A DNA stretch of 45,158 nucleotides, taken from positions 1 to 45,158 of the forward strand of contig JAIYCH010000140.1 of NCBI GenBank assembly GCA_027488135.1, given 5' to 3'. This DNA is from Saprospiraceae bacterium. GTDB taxonomy: Bacteria; Bacteroidota; Bacteroidia; Chitinophagales; Saprospiraceae. This document shows, piece after piece, positions 6,774 to 15,861 of this stretch (its first letter is position 1; every line of letters starts with the position of its first letter). The position numbers and the translations under genes are program-made. The notes beneath the pieces are model-generated. The model searched no databases and was not told the origin of the DNA. It was given only the letters and a program-made list of their open reading frames with translations.

Positions 6774-7925
6774 CTATTTTTGAAATAAGGGCAGTATAAG
6801 ATGGGCCGCTTTTTCTGCTCCTGCAAAGGTAAAATGAGTGTAATCGCCTGCTGCCAATGCGGGTCTTTCCTTTTCTACCCAGCGTTTCATGCTGCCTGGA
6901 CCGCCCATGGCTTCTGCTAAACTGAAAAAAGCGGCATTTCCTTGTTTTGCTGCTTTCTGCATACTGGTGGTAAGATAGGGGAGCCCAGGATTGGAATATT
7001 TTGCACCAGCAGGACCATTACATTTGTCCGGTGGTCCAATAATCAAGATGGGTACACCGGGAAATGCTTGCTGGAAATGCTGTATTAATTTTAAAATTTT
7101 GATCTCAAAATAACGGTAATCCGTTTGGGTTGGGCCTAAAACATTCAATCCAAACTGGAAAACAATTAAATCGTATTTCAGCTTTTCCTGAAACCCAGCC
7201 AACATATTTACGGGGATTTTAGTCAATCGGGGTCCATCTAATCCACGCAAACTAAAATTATCAAGTAAAACACCTTCCTTGCTTTCCATACTCAGACCAT
7301 ATAAGGGAATTTCAGGTGGAATCTGAGCACTAATTCTGATTTGTTTGGTTGGATTTTCATAGAGTAAAAGATCATTGACCAAAAAAGTATCGCGCAATCC
7401 AACCTCTCCAGAAATACTATCAGTCGAAAAATTAACCTTAGCATTTAAGCTGCCATATCTGTTTTTCCCATAAAACAGACGAACCTGAGGGAAGGAATCA
7501 ATTCGTGGCGATGTGTTATTTGCCCTAAATAATGCCCAAGGAGCCTCTTGTTTACTGGTAGCGTAACGGTAGCTGTAAAAACCATGTCCGGAAATACCTG
7601 GATTTCTCTTATAGGCGGCAGCTGGTTCGAGTGATTCCCAAAGCCAGTTGGTCGAAAATTTATGCGTTATGGTTTTTCTATATCCAGGCGCTCGGGAAAG
7701 AACGGGCATATAACCAACGCCTTTACCACCATGCCATTTTTGTAAACTATCCCGAATAGTTTGGGTAATGAGGTCAGCTTCAATGCCTGAATCACCAAAC
7801 CAGGCAATGCGCACTTGTTCTTCCGGTTGACCCAGTTTGTCCAGGAATGGCTGGAGTATTTCTTTTGGATCGTCAGAAATGAAAGAAAAAAGGGTGAACC
7901 AACTAAAAAGGCAGAAGTGAATCAT
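6774..7925 (-). CDS. Secreted SGNH/GDSL-type hydrolase
   Basis: 383 residues with a short N-terminal signal (hydrophobic 2-16). Block I is FGDSG (43-47), placing the nucleophile at Ser46; a later FQFGLNVLG segment corresponds to the oxyanion block (usually GxND, here GLNV); the C-terminal DYTH (361-364) supplies the Asp-His pair. This is the SGNH fold used by carbohydrate O-acetylesterases and periplasmic acyltransfer partners, so removal or transfer of acetyl groups on polysaccharide is plausible. The GLNV variant means the usual oxyanion Asn would have to be Asn in a shifted position. Divergent from the amidohydrolase gene, with which it shares an 80-base upstream region. Confidence 0.75.
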   Translation of the reverse strand: MIHFCLFSWFTLFSFISDDPKEILQPFLDKLGQPEEQVRIAWFGDSGIEADLITQTIRDSLQKWHGGKGVGYMPVLSRAPGYRKTITHKFSTNWLWESLEPAAAYKRNPGISGHGFYSYRYATSKQEAPWALFRANNTSPRIDSFPQVRLFYGKNRYGSLNAKVNFSTDSISGEVGLRDTFLVNDLLLYENPTKQIRISAQIPPEIPLYGLSMESKEGVLLDNFSLRGLDGPRLTKIPVNMLAGFQEKLKYDLIVFQFGLNVLGPTQTDYRYFEIKILKLIQHFQQAFPGVPILIIGPPDKCNGPAGAKYSNPGLPYLTTSMQKAAKQGNAAFFSLAEAMGGPGSMKRWVEKERPALAAGDYTHFTFAGAEKAAHLILPLFQK

Positions 7926-8005
7926 CGGGTTATAATAGTTAATTTGACAAAATTAATTAATTTTAGAATGGAAACCCTTTTCTCTCATCGCAAACCCTAT
8001 TTAAA

Positions 8006-9280
8006 ATGAAATATCTGTTTAAGCTCGCTATTTGTTTGATTTTATATGTAAGCTGCTTCAGCCCAAATAAATCAATGGCACAAGATGTTTTTTATCTCAC
8101 CGCCGATCGCATTTTTGATGGAGAGAAAATGTTGGTGGGTAAAGCCGTCATCGTAAAAGGAAATAAAATACAGGCATTGGTGGAAAAATCAGTCCCTGTT
8201 CCTCCTGGAGCGAAAGTGATGGATTTTAAGAATGCAACCCTTCTACCAGGCTTAATTGAAGGTCATGCGCACCTGTTTTTATATCCTTACAACATAACTG
8301 ACTGGGATACTCAGGTGCTAAAAGAAACCGATGCATTGAGAACCATTCGGGCGTCGGTGCATGCTAAAAATACGTTAATGGCTGGCTTTACTTCAGTCCG
8401 TGACTTGGGAACGGAGGGTGCAGGTTATGCCGATGTTTCGCTCAAAAAAGCGATTCTCGATAAAATTATTGAAGGTCCCCGCATGATGGTTGCAGGAAGA
8501 GCCATTGTTTCGACAGGTTCTTATGGCCCCAAAGGATATGATAATGATCAAAAAATAATGTTGGGTGCTGAACCTGCCGACGGAAATGAGTTAGTTCGGG
8601 TGGTGCGTGATCAGATTTGGCAGGGTGCTGATTTTATTAAAATATATGCCGATTATCGCTGGGGACTTATGGGAGAAGACAGACCTACTTTTACGCTCGA
8701 TGAGCTAAAACTGATTAATGAAGTGACAACGAGCAGTGGGCGCGTAATGGTTTGTCATGCCAAATCGAAAGAAGCCATCCGTAGATCCGTTTTGGCCGGG
8801 GCGGTAACGATTGAACATGGTGATTTTCTCGATGAAGAGATCGGAAAATTGATGAAAGAACATCAGGTCATTTTTATGCCTACCATTGCTGCTGTTGATA
8901 AAATAACCCAGTACAGGGGCTGGAAAAAAGGCATCGATCCCGATCCGGAAAATGTAGTTCGTAAGAAATTAAGCTTTAAAGCGGCCCTGGCTTCGGGCGT
9001 AACCATTGGCATGGGGGGCGACGTGGGCGTTTTTCCACACGGGGACAATGTGATGGAAATGGAATTGATGGCAGAATACGGCATGCCTAATCTGGATATT
9101 TTAAAGGCAGCAACTTCCGTAAATGCAAGGGCTATGAACTGGCAGGATAAACTTGGGCATATTAAAGAAGGATTTCTGGCCGATCTGGTGGTTGTAAAAG
9201 GTAATCCATTAGATAATATTTCCCAGATTCGTGAGGTAAAATTTGTGATGAAAGACGGGGTCGTTTATAAGAAAGAATAA
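8006..9280 (+). CDS. Secreted amidohydrolase (imidazolonepropionase/prolidase-like)
   Basis: 424 residues with a signal peptide ending near SMAQ (residue 26). It has the metal-dependent amidohydrolase pattern: HAH at 87-89, a lysine likely to be the carboxylated bridge in FIKIY (Lys212), His251 in VCHAKS, His271 in IEHGD and Asp339 in MGGDVG. This is the arrangement of the periplasmic amidohydrolases often annotated as Xaa-Pro dipeptidase or imidazolonepropionase-like enzymes; actual substrates include dipeptides and cyclic amides and cannot be told from sequence. It stands as a single gene facing away from the SGNH hydrolase. Confidence 0.88.
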   Translation: MKYLFKLAICLILYVSCFSPNKSMAQDVFYLTADRIFDGEKMLVGKAVIVKGNKIQALVEKSVPVPPGAKVMDFKNATLLPGLIEGHAHLFLYPYNITDWDTQVLKETDALRTIRASVHAKNTLMAGFTSVRDLGTEGAGYADVSLKKAILDKIIEGPRMMVAGRAIVSTGSYGPKGYDNDQKIMLGAEPADGNELVRVVRDQIWQGADFIKIYADYRWGLMGEDRPTFTLDELKLINEVTTSSGRVMVCHAKSKEAIRRSVLAGAVTIEHGDFLDEEIGKLMKEHQVIFMPTIAAVDKITQYRGWKKGIDPDPENVVRKKLSFKAALASGVTIGMGGDVGVFPHGDNVMEMELMAEYGMPNLDILKAATSVNARAMNWQDKLGHIKEGFLADLVVVKGNPLDNISQIREVKFVMKDGVVYKKE

Positions 9281-9337
9281 TATAGGTATTTGGTGATACG
9301 ACTGAAAAATAAAGCGCATAGCTAACCGAAAAATTAG

Positions 9338-10576
9338 TTATGCGTTTTTGTTGTTAAGAAGCCAATGATATACGTTCAAATGTCGAATTCCGTTACGGTC
9401 TTGGGTAAATCCATCTGTCGTGAGTAGATATTTAGGATAGTTATCTTTTATTTTTTCTAAGGCACTAAATTCTCTTTCTATGGTTTTTTCATCTGTCATT
9501 TGCCACGCAACTTGGTAATATTCCATATCCCCTGTTGGGGTTTTACATACAAAGTCAACCTCACTGTTTCTATCTGAGCCTGTCCATATTTTATTTCCTC
9601 TTCGCAAGAGTTCTAAGAAAACTATATTTTCTAAAATATGCCCTCTTTCGGTTGTTCGTTCTTTGCCCACTAAAACGTTGAGCAATCCTACGTCAACCAA
9701 ATAGTATTTTTCTTGAGTAGCCAGTTGTTTTCTACCTTTCAGATCAAAACGATGTACTTTATAAAACACAAAACTTGTAACCAGGTATTCCAAGTATTTT
9801 TCCACCGTAGTGTTATGGATTATTTGTCCATCTTTTTTTAAAGCTGTGGCAATATTGCCGGGTGAGAGAGAGTTACCAATGTTTGAGGCCACAAATTTTA
9901 TGATATTTCCAAAAGCACGTTTGTCATTTATTTGATGCCGTTGGGTGATGTCTTTTTCAATAATGGTGTTGTATATGGCTTCCAGGTATTCGTATATTTT
10001 GTCATAGCCAAGCTCCCGCAATGCGGTACCTTTTGGCATCGAGGTTTCATTTATAAAATCAAAAAAAAGGAACTCGTAATTGAGATATTTGTTACTTGTA
10101 TCAATGTGTCGTGCTGTTAGATATTCGTTGAATGAAAATGGAAGAATGGAAAGTTCTATGTATCGGCCACTCAGCAAAGTTGCTAATTCTCCACTTAACA
10201 AATGGGCGTTTGAACCTGTTATGTAAACATCTACATTATTTTTTACGAATAAACCATCCACTAAGCGTTCAAACTCTTTTACGTTTTGCACTTCGTCTAA
10301 AAACACATAGCAAGGTTTCGACAAATCTATTTGCTCAATAATATGCGCATACAATCCGTCTAAATCGTTTAGAAATTTACGTAATTCAAACTCCTCAAAG
10401 TTTAAGGAAACCATCTGGCTTGGCTGAACGCCTAATTTTTTTAACTCGGTACGATACAATGCCAATAGCGTACTTTTACCTGACCTACGTAAACCTGTAA
10501 CCACCTTTATGAGGTCTATGTCCTTGTAAGCCAACAGTTTTTTTATGTATTGTTTTCTAAAGATTAAATCTGCCAT
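9338..10576 (-). CDS. AAA ATPase with C-terminal DUF4143 domain
   Basis: 412 residues from MADLIFRKQY. Walker A GLRRSGKST (28-36) and Walker B-like YVFLDEVQN lie in the AAA_14 domain; the C-terminal third has the DUF4143 pattern (YLVDVGLLN, GHILENIVFLELLRRG, and NSEVDFV), which resembles a restriction-endonuclease-like fold. Such proteins are very common in bacteria and archaea, often in multiple copies, with no established role. An in-frame ATG at 10594 would add six residues but lies inside the inverted repeat and upstream of a TATATTTG promoter box, so 10576 is preferred; initiation would then be nearly leaderless. Confidence 0.9.
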   Translation of the reverse strand: MADLIFRKQYIKKLLAYKDIDLIKVVTGLRRSGKSTLLALYRTELKKLGVQPSQMVSLNFEEFELRKFLNDLDGLYAHIIEQIDLSKPCYVFLDEVQNVKEFERLVDGLFVKNNVDVYITGSNAHLLSGELATLLSGRYIELSILPFSFNEYLTARHIDTSNKYLNYEFLFFDFINETSMPKGTALRELGYDKIYEYLEAIYNTIIEKDITQRHQINDKRAFGNIIKFVASNIGNSLSPGNIATALKKDGQIIHNTTVEKYLEYLVTSFVFYKVHRFDLKGRKQLATQEKYYLVDVGLLNVLVGKERTTERGHILENIVFLELLRRGNKIWTGSDRNSEVDFVCKTPTGDMEYYQVAWQMTDEKTIEREFSALEKIKDNYPKYLLTTDGFTQDRNGIRHLNVYHWLLNNKNA

Positions 10577-10580
10577 AGAA

Positions 10581-10588
10581 CAAATATA
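10581..10588 (-). promoter_or_regulatory. -7 box TATATTTG directly before the AAA ATPase start
   Basis: On the minus strand TATATTTG (an exact TAnnTTTG match) is followed by only four bases before ATG 10576. Transcription starting a few bases downstream of the box would give a leaderless or near-leaderless message. Confidence 0.5.
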
Positions 10589-10642
10589 ACCCATAAATCA
10601 TTAAAACTTGTAAAAAATGCAAGTTTTAATGATTTATGGGTT
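10588..10642. repeat. Perfect 23-bp inverted repeat with 9-base loop
   Basis: Bases 10588-10610 are the exact reverse complement of 10620-10642, separated by TAAAAAATG. It touches the -7 box of the AAA ATPase gene and therefore covers the whole upstream promoter region. Stem length and perfection exceed what chance or a simple terminator needs (no terminal T run follows on either strand). It could be an operator, a cruciform-forming regulatory site or a recognition site connected with the ATPase. Confidence 0.85.
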
Positions 10643-10813
10643 GATGAACAAAATGTAGAATTAGTAGTCCAAATGTTTTTTCAACCCTTTTTACCGTTTC
10701 AATGCTACTCTGAAGGAGGAAGGATTAATTTCATGGATAATGGACGAATTCATTACATTTTTTTTATTTTTATAGAGGCTAATTTTTCCTGGTTAAATTA
10801 AACGCTTTCAAAC

Positions 10814-11977
10814 ATGCTCAAAAATGTATATTTTTTTGGACTATCCCTTCTGATTGGATTTTCTAGCTTTGGATGTATGTCTGATATATCTGGTTCTGAA
10901 CCTAATGTTGATCTAAATGATGAGGAAAAGGCAAAGGTTATCCAAAATTTATTGGAGGAGGAGATTAAGGATTTTCCTGAGTTACCTGGTTCTTTATTAA
11001 CCATACGAGCAGGAAATTTTCAATGGTCAGGTGCCGCTGGTAAATTCGGGGAGGGAAATAGAAAATTAGTTCCGACAGATGTTTTTCGATCTGCCAGCAT
11101 TACAAAAACCTTTACCGCTGCTGCTATTCTCTTGTTAATGGAACAAGGAAAGTTCACGCTTGATACGCCAATTGATAAGGTTCTGAAACCTGCCACAGTC
11201 CAGATTTTAAAGGATGGTGGATATAAACCAAATATTATATTAGTAAGACATCTGCTTGAACATACTGCGGGAATGTACGATTACACGCAATCTGCCAAAT
11301 TCAATAAAGTCATATTTAATCAACCTAATTATAGATGGACGCGTGAGGAACAATTAAAATTGGCCATGACCGAAGGAAAAGTATTAGGTCCTCCAGGTAC
11401 CTTGTATGAATATGGGGATACTCAATATATATTACTCGGTGAAATTCTTGAACTTCAAACCAATATGGATCTGGCTAAAGCCTTACGAACGGTTCTTCGT
11501 TTCGACGTACTTGGGCTCAAAGATTCCTGGATGGAAACGCTGGAAAATGAGCCGACAGGTGGATTCGCACGTTTGTCCCATCCGATATATGGAACGGTGG
11601 ATACAAGAAGCTGGGATCCATCCTGGGATTTGTTCGGCGCAGGCGGTTTAGTTAGTTCAACGCAGGATTTGGTTAAATTTATGGATGCCTTGTTTGCTGG
11701 TAAAATCTTTAAAAATAAAGCAACCCTTGATATTATGATCAACATACCCCAAGTATCCATTGGAGGATTTGGTGGTCTGGATGGTGGAATGGGCATAAAT
11801 CGCACTACCATTGCTGGAAATGTGTGCTATGCTGGTTATGGTTTTTTTGGTACAGAAATGATTCGCTGCCCCTCCATTGATGTTACTTTGGCACGTACCA
11901 CTAATCAATCAGAAAATAGTTCTAAATATGATTCAGATGTTTTAAATGCTAAACTTCTTAAACTATTTATTAAATGA
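10814..11977 (+). CDS. Lipoprotein serine hydrolase, beta-lactamase class C / DD-peptidase-like
   Basis: 387 residues. The lipoprotein signal has its lipobox cysteine at 21 (FSSFGC). The SxxK motif is SITK at 95-98 in FRSASITKTF, the usual position in the class C beta-lactamase-like family. The second motif, normally YxN, reads Y200-G-D202 in LYEYGDTQYILLGE, so Asn is replaced by Asp. A glycine-rich loop (SIGGFGGLDGGMG) precedes the third motif region. Members hydrolyse D-amino-acid peptides, esters or beta-lactams; with YGD the activity is uncertain. Single gene with a 219-base AT-rich upstream region. Confidence 0.85.
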   Translation: MLKNVYFFGLSLLIGFSSFGCMSDISGSEPNVDLNDEEKAKVIQNLLEEEIKDFPELPGSLLTIRAGNFQWSGAAGKFGEGNRKLVPTDVFRSASITKTFTAAAILLLMEQGKFTLDTPIDKVLKPATVQILKDGGYKPNIILVRHLLEHTAGMYDYTQSAKFNKVIFNQPNYRWTREEQLKLAMTEGKVLGPPGTLYEYGDTQYILLGEILELQTNMDLAKALRTVLRFDVLGLKDSWMETLENEPTGGFARLSHPIYGTVDTRSWDPSWDLFGAGGLVSSTQDLVKFMDALFAGKIFKNKATLDIMINIPQVSIGGFGGLDGGMGINRTTIAGNVCYAGYGFFGTEMIRCPSIDVTLARTTNQSENSSKYDSDVLNAKLLKLFIK

Positions 11978-12122
11978 TGATGGAATGACTCCCAAGTAAG
12001 TTCTTCATATTTGGGTATCCAATCTTTAACTGGAAAATGAATGTATTTTTTCCTTTAATTTCACTATTTTTAGGTCAGTGGATACCTAAATTTCAGAAAA
12101 TCACCTGCCTTAATTATTTGAA

Positions 12123-14798
12123 ATGCGAAAAATCATCTTTTTTTTCCTGATGGCCCTGCTCATCTCTAATTGTGCACCTACTCAGAAAAAGGGCTACCAA
12201 CTTTCCTCAAAAGATCTCGCTGCTGTGGAAAAAAAATTGGATCACGCCGGGTTTATTCAGGATTTTGACCCTAAGGCACTGGTTCGTGGAGAAAGAATTT
12301 ATAATGGCAATTGCATTAATTGTCATGGAAATCAGGAAAATGAGGGCTCCATTCCTTCCGCATTGAAATTTTGGTCTGATCCTTTTAAAATGGGTAGCGA
12401 TGCGTTTGCTATGTATCAGACTATCACCAAGGGGTATGGAAATATGCCCGCCCAGTTGATGCTTTCCCCACAGGAAAAATACGATGTGATTCATTACATA
12501 CAAAGTGAATTTGTTGCAAAAAATAAAGCCGTTACCCTGCCAAAAGTGACACCTGATTATCTGGCTTCCCTGCCAAAAGGTAAATCAAGAGGTCCTGTTT
12601 CAAAGCCATATCAACCCTGGGCAGATATGGATTATGGAAATTTTCTGATGAATACTTATGAATTGGTAGATGAAAAAACAGGCATTCCCCGATTTCACTC
12701 TCCGGGACCTTCGCCTTATAAAGATGAGGATTATTCGAAAAATAATTTTGCTTACAAGGGTATTGCCGTGCGATTGGATCTAGGACCTGGGGGTGTTTCA
12801 AAAGGGAAGGCCTGGATGGTTTTTGACCATGACCTTTTGAGAGTGGCAGGTGTTTACACAGGTCAGGGATTTATAGATTGGGATGCCATTCTGCTCAATG
12901 ATAAACATGAAACCTATCCTCGTACTATTGGAAAATTACAGGTGGAAACCTCGGTCAGTCCCGGTTGGGCTAATCCGGAAACAGGGAAATTTGATGATCC
13001 TCGTTTTGTAGCCAGGGATGGAAGAGCTTTCGGTCCTTTGCCAAAGGATTGGGCTAATTATAAAGGCTTATATCATTATGAAGATCAAGTAATTATATCT
13101 TATTCTGTTGGTAAATCAGATATTCTGGAGAAATTTGAATACATTGATTCTTCCCATTTTTTAAGAACCTTACATATTTCTCCCTCTACATCTGTCTTAA
13201 AAATGTATGTGGCCAACGTCCCGGCCAACGTGCGTATCATAGGGAAAGGAGCTCGTCTGGAAAAGGAAAATGGAAAGATTTATGTAAATATTTCCCCGGA
13301 AAAAACCGTAAATATCTCCTTGCTCATTGGTAATGAATCCTCAGCATCCGATGCAATAAATAGCAGGGAACCAGAATCTTTATTAAAATACACGACTGGA
13401 AAAGGACAGCCACATTTTCCCGAAAAATTGAAAACTTGGGTGGTTAAAGGAAAGGAAAATGGCGCTTTCGCAGTGGATGAATTGACGCCTCCATTCGATA
13501 ATCCCTGGAATTGTCGCATGAAATTGAGTGGCCTCGATTTTTATAACGATGGAGACCAGGCCGTTGCTTGTACCACCGACGGGGATGTCTGGCTAATCAA
13601 AGGTCTTCTTCACGCCGACGGGGAATTGACCTGGCAACGTATCGGTTCCGGATTATTTCAACCTTTAGGGATTAAAATAGTAAAGGAAAATATTTATGTC
13701 ACTTGCAGGGATCAATTAGTGCTGCTTCGCGATCTCAATGGGGATATGGAAACGGATTTTTACGAAAGTTTTAATCACGATCATCAGGTTACAGATCATT
13801 TTCATGAATTTGCCATGGGCTTGCAAACGGATAAAGAAGGAAATTTTTATTATGCAAAAAGTGGCAGGCATGCTCGCGAAGCGCTCATTCCACAACATGG
13901 TACTTTGTTGAAAGTCAGTGCAGATGGCTCCAAAACAGATATTGTGGCAACTGGATTCAGAGCAGCGAACGGTGTTTGTATTAATCCTGACGGCAGCTTT
14001 ATCGTAACTGACCAGCAAGGGTATTGGAATCCTATGAATAGGATAAACTGGGTGAAAGGGCAAGGGAATTTTTACGGAAATATGTGGGGCTTTAACCCTC
14101 CAAAGGATTCGTCAAGAGCGGCTATGGAGCAGCCAATGGTTTGGCTGGATATGAATTATGACCGTTCCCCTTCGGAAATGGTTTGGATAGAAAGTGAGAA
14201 ATGGGGTGCCTTAAACGGTGGTCTGTTAAGTTTATCTTATGGCTTTGGTAAAATTCAACTGGTTTTACATGAATCTGTAAATGGTTTGGAACAAGGGGCC
14301 GTTATTGACCTGCCAGGCGTCAAACTCCTGACGGGTGTTATGCGTGGACGATTCAATAACCAAGATGGTCAACTGTATGTTTGTGGAATGTCTGCCTGGG
14401 GAACCAATCAAATGATGAAAGGGGGTGGTTTTTATAGAATTCGGTTTACCGGAAAAACACTGTCTGTACCTATTAAGATGAATGTCCATGAAAAACATCT
14501 TTCCCTTGATTTTGACGCTGCTTTAGATCCAGTTTCGGCGGCTGATTTATCAAATTATGAAGTTCATACCTGGCAACTTTTAAGAAGTAAAAAATATGGT
14601 TCAGATCGGTTAAATCAAAAAACACTGAAAATAACCAAGGTTCAGGTAGAAGGTAAAAAGTTGATTTTACAAATTGAAAATCTGGAGCCAGTGGATGTCA
14701 TTACCGTTGATTACAAAGTAAAAAATACGAAAGGAGAGCTATTGAATGGCTCCTTGCAGGGCACCATTCACGAACTTCGGCGATCGTTAGGTTCCTAA
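12123..14798 (+). CDS. Cytochrome c lipoprotein with C-terminal propeller domain (Planctomycete-type)
   Basis: 891 residues. Lipobox LISNC places the lipidated Cys at 17. A class I cytochrome c domain follows: CINCH at 64-68 and a probable axial Met108 in GYGNMPAQ. Residues about 150-400 form a large domain of the kind found beside such cytochromes (possibly DUF6797). From about 460 to 780 there are propeller-like repeats (GLDFYNDGDQAVACTTDGDV, ATGFRAANGVCINPDGSF) resembling sorbosone/glucose dehydrogenase propellers without obvious PQQ residues. Likely an envelope electron carrier or dehydrogenase subunit. Its 3' end overlaps the convergent Gfo/Idh gene by 12 bases. It belongs with the DUF1549, DUF1501 and DUF2231-type genes downstream. 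Confidence 0.85.
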   Translation: MRKIIFFFLMALLISNCAPTQKKGYQLSSKDLAAVEKKLDHAGFIQDFDPKALVRGERIYNGNCINCHGNQENEGSIPSALKFWSDPFKMGSDAFAMYQTITKGYGNMPAQLMLSPQEKYDVIHYIQSEFVAKNKAVTLPKVTPDYLASLPKGKSRGPVSKPYQPWADMDYGNFLMNTYELVDEKTGIPRFHSPGPSPYKDEDYSKNNFAYKGIAVRLDLGPGGVSKGKAWMVFDHDLLRVAGVYTGQGFIDWDAILLNDKHETYPRTIGKLQVETSVSPGWANPETGKFDDPRFVARDGRAFGPLPKDWANYKGLYHYEDQVIISYSVGKSDILEKFEYIDSSHFLRTLHISPSTSVLKMYVANVPANVRIIGKGARLEKENGKIYVNISPEKTVNISLLIGNESSASDAINSREPESLLKYTTGKGQPHFPEKLKTWVVKGKENGAFAVDELTPPFDNPWNCRMKLSGLDFYNDGDQAVACTTDGDVWLIKGLLHADGELTWQRIGSGLFQPLGIKIVKENIYVTCRDQLVLLRDLNGDMETDFYESFNHDHQVTDHFHEFAMGLQTDKEGNFYYAKSGRHAREALIPQHGTLLKVSADGSKTDIVATGFRAANGVCINPDGSFIVTDQQGYWNPMNRINWVKGQGNFYGNMWGFNPPKDSSRAAMEQPMVWLDMNYDRSPSEMVWIESEKWGALNGGLLSLSYGFGKIQLVLHESVNGLEQGAVIDLPGVKLLTGVMRGRFNNQDGQLYVCGMSAWGTNQMMKGGGFYRIRFTGKTLSVPIKMNVHEKHLSLDFDAALDPVSAADLSNYEVHTWQLLRSKKYGSDRLNQKTLKITKVQVEGKKLILQIENLEPVDVITVDYKVKNTKGELLNGSLQGTIHELRRSLGS

Positions 14799-15785
14799 CC
14801 GGACGGGTTTGTTTTCTAATCTGGATTTTTCGGCAGCAATAGCTATTTCCATAGCTTTTAGTCCATCTATTCCGATGACAGGCATAGGTATGTGATGCAC
14901 CAGGGCATGAAAAAATGCTTTTAACTCCAGCAGGTATGAGCTCGTGTACCGATCCATAAAAAAATCTTGATTTCTGGAAAGATGTACACCTTGAGCATCC
15001 AGATACTGGTTAGTAGTTTTTAATGGATTCTCAGTTTTTATCATTCCCTTTGTACCAAATACTTCTAATCGTTGATCATAACCATAGTTGGTAGCACGAC
15101 AGTTCTCTATCATTGCCGTCACCCCATTTTCAAAGGTCAACCATACATAACCGGTATCTATGTCACCAATGTTACCAATTTCAGGATAATTTCTGCTGGA
15201 TCCTTTGGCAAACACTTCCAACACTTCTGATCCGATCAGATGACGTGCCATGTCAAAATCATGTATGGTCATATCTAGAAATAAACCACCAGAAGATTGT
15301 AGATAATATAAAGGAGGGGGAGCAGGGTCTCTGCTTATAATATGGACAGAATTTAGGTCTCCTAATTTTCCAGATTTGATAAATTCTTTGACTTCATTAA
15401 AATGAGGGTCAAAACGTTGGTTAAATGCCAACATAAACGGAACCTTAAGTTGTTCGATGATGTCCAGTGCCTCTTTTACTTTTCCAAGATGAAGATCTAA
15501 AGGTTTTTCGCAAAAAATAGCTTTTCCCTCCTTTGCGGCAGCAATGGCATAATCGGCGTGAAATGGCGTAGAAGAGGAAATAATTACGGCATCAATGTCT
15601 GGATTTTTAAGGATTAGGTCTGCATCATCGGTGATTATTGGAACGCCCCATTTTTCAGCAAATTGCTGGCCTTCCTTACCCGGATTCATTACTGCAAGTA
15701 CCTCTACATCTGAAAATTGAGTACATAAGTTTTCCAGATGAATGCGCCCCATCCTGCCAATTCCAATAATGCCCGTTTTTATCAT
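14787..15785 (-). CDS. Gfo/Idh/MocA oxidoreductase, inositol 2-dehydrogenase-like
   Basis: 332 residues, cytoplasmic. Rossmann start GIIGIGRMGRIH (4-15), the EKP motif in IFCEKPLDL (about 92-100) with the catalytic Lys, and the family D-x3-H site in DMTIHDFDMARHL. The overall pattern (RDPAPPP, SGGLFLDMTIHD, NCRATNYGYDQRLEVFG) is that of myo-inositol/scyllo-inositol 2-dehydrogenases (IolG type), so NAD-dependent oxidation of an inositol or related sugar is likely; specificity is unproven. It lies on the opposite strand between two cytochrome genes, overlapping one tail to tail by 12 bases and facing the other across a 76-base region that must hold both promoters. Confidence 0.85.
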   Translation of the reverse strand: MIKTGIIGIGRMGRIHLENLCTQFSDVEVLAVMNPGKEGQQFAEKWGVPIITDDADLILKNPDIDAVIISSSTPFHADYAIAAAKEGKAIFCEKPLDLHLGKVKEALDIIEQLKVPFMLAFNQRFDPHFNEVKEFIKSGKLGDLNSVHIISRDPAPPPLYYLQSSGGLFLDMTIHDFDMARHLIGSEVLEVFAKGSSRNYPEIGNIGDIDTGYVWLTFENGVTAMIENCRATNYGYDQRLEVFGTKGMIKTENPLKTTNQYLDAQGVHLSRNQDFFMDRYTSSYLLELKAFFHALVHHIPMPVIGIDGLKAMEIAIAAEKSRLENKPVRLGT

Positions 15786-15834
15786 TTTCCTTTTTAAACA
15801 ATAATAATAAAAAGAATGGATAAATAAAAATGTG

Positions 15835-15856
15835 TTATTTTAAAGGTAAATTATTG
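15835..15856 (+). promoter_or_regulatory. Upstream motif TTATTTTAAAGGTA + ATTATTG, shared with a second gene
   Basis: TTATTTTAAAGGTA (15835-15848) followed after a base by ATTATTG lies just before the DUF1549 gene. The same 14 bases, and ATTATTG two bases later, occur at 28548-28570 before the Tat-exported Gfo/Idh/MocA gene. Similar distance to both start codons suggests a shared promoter or activator site. Confidence 0.35.
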
Positions 15857-15861
15857 CGGCT

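Noticed and set aside
11455-11811. 118-codon minus-strand frame inside the serine hydrolase
   Set aside because: Shadow of a well-supported gene with normal motifs on the plus strand.
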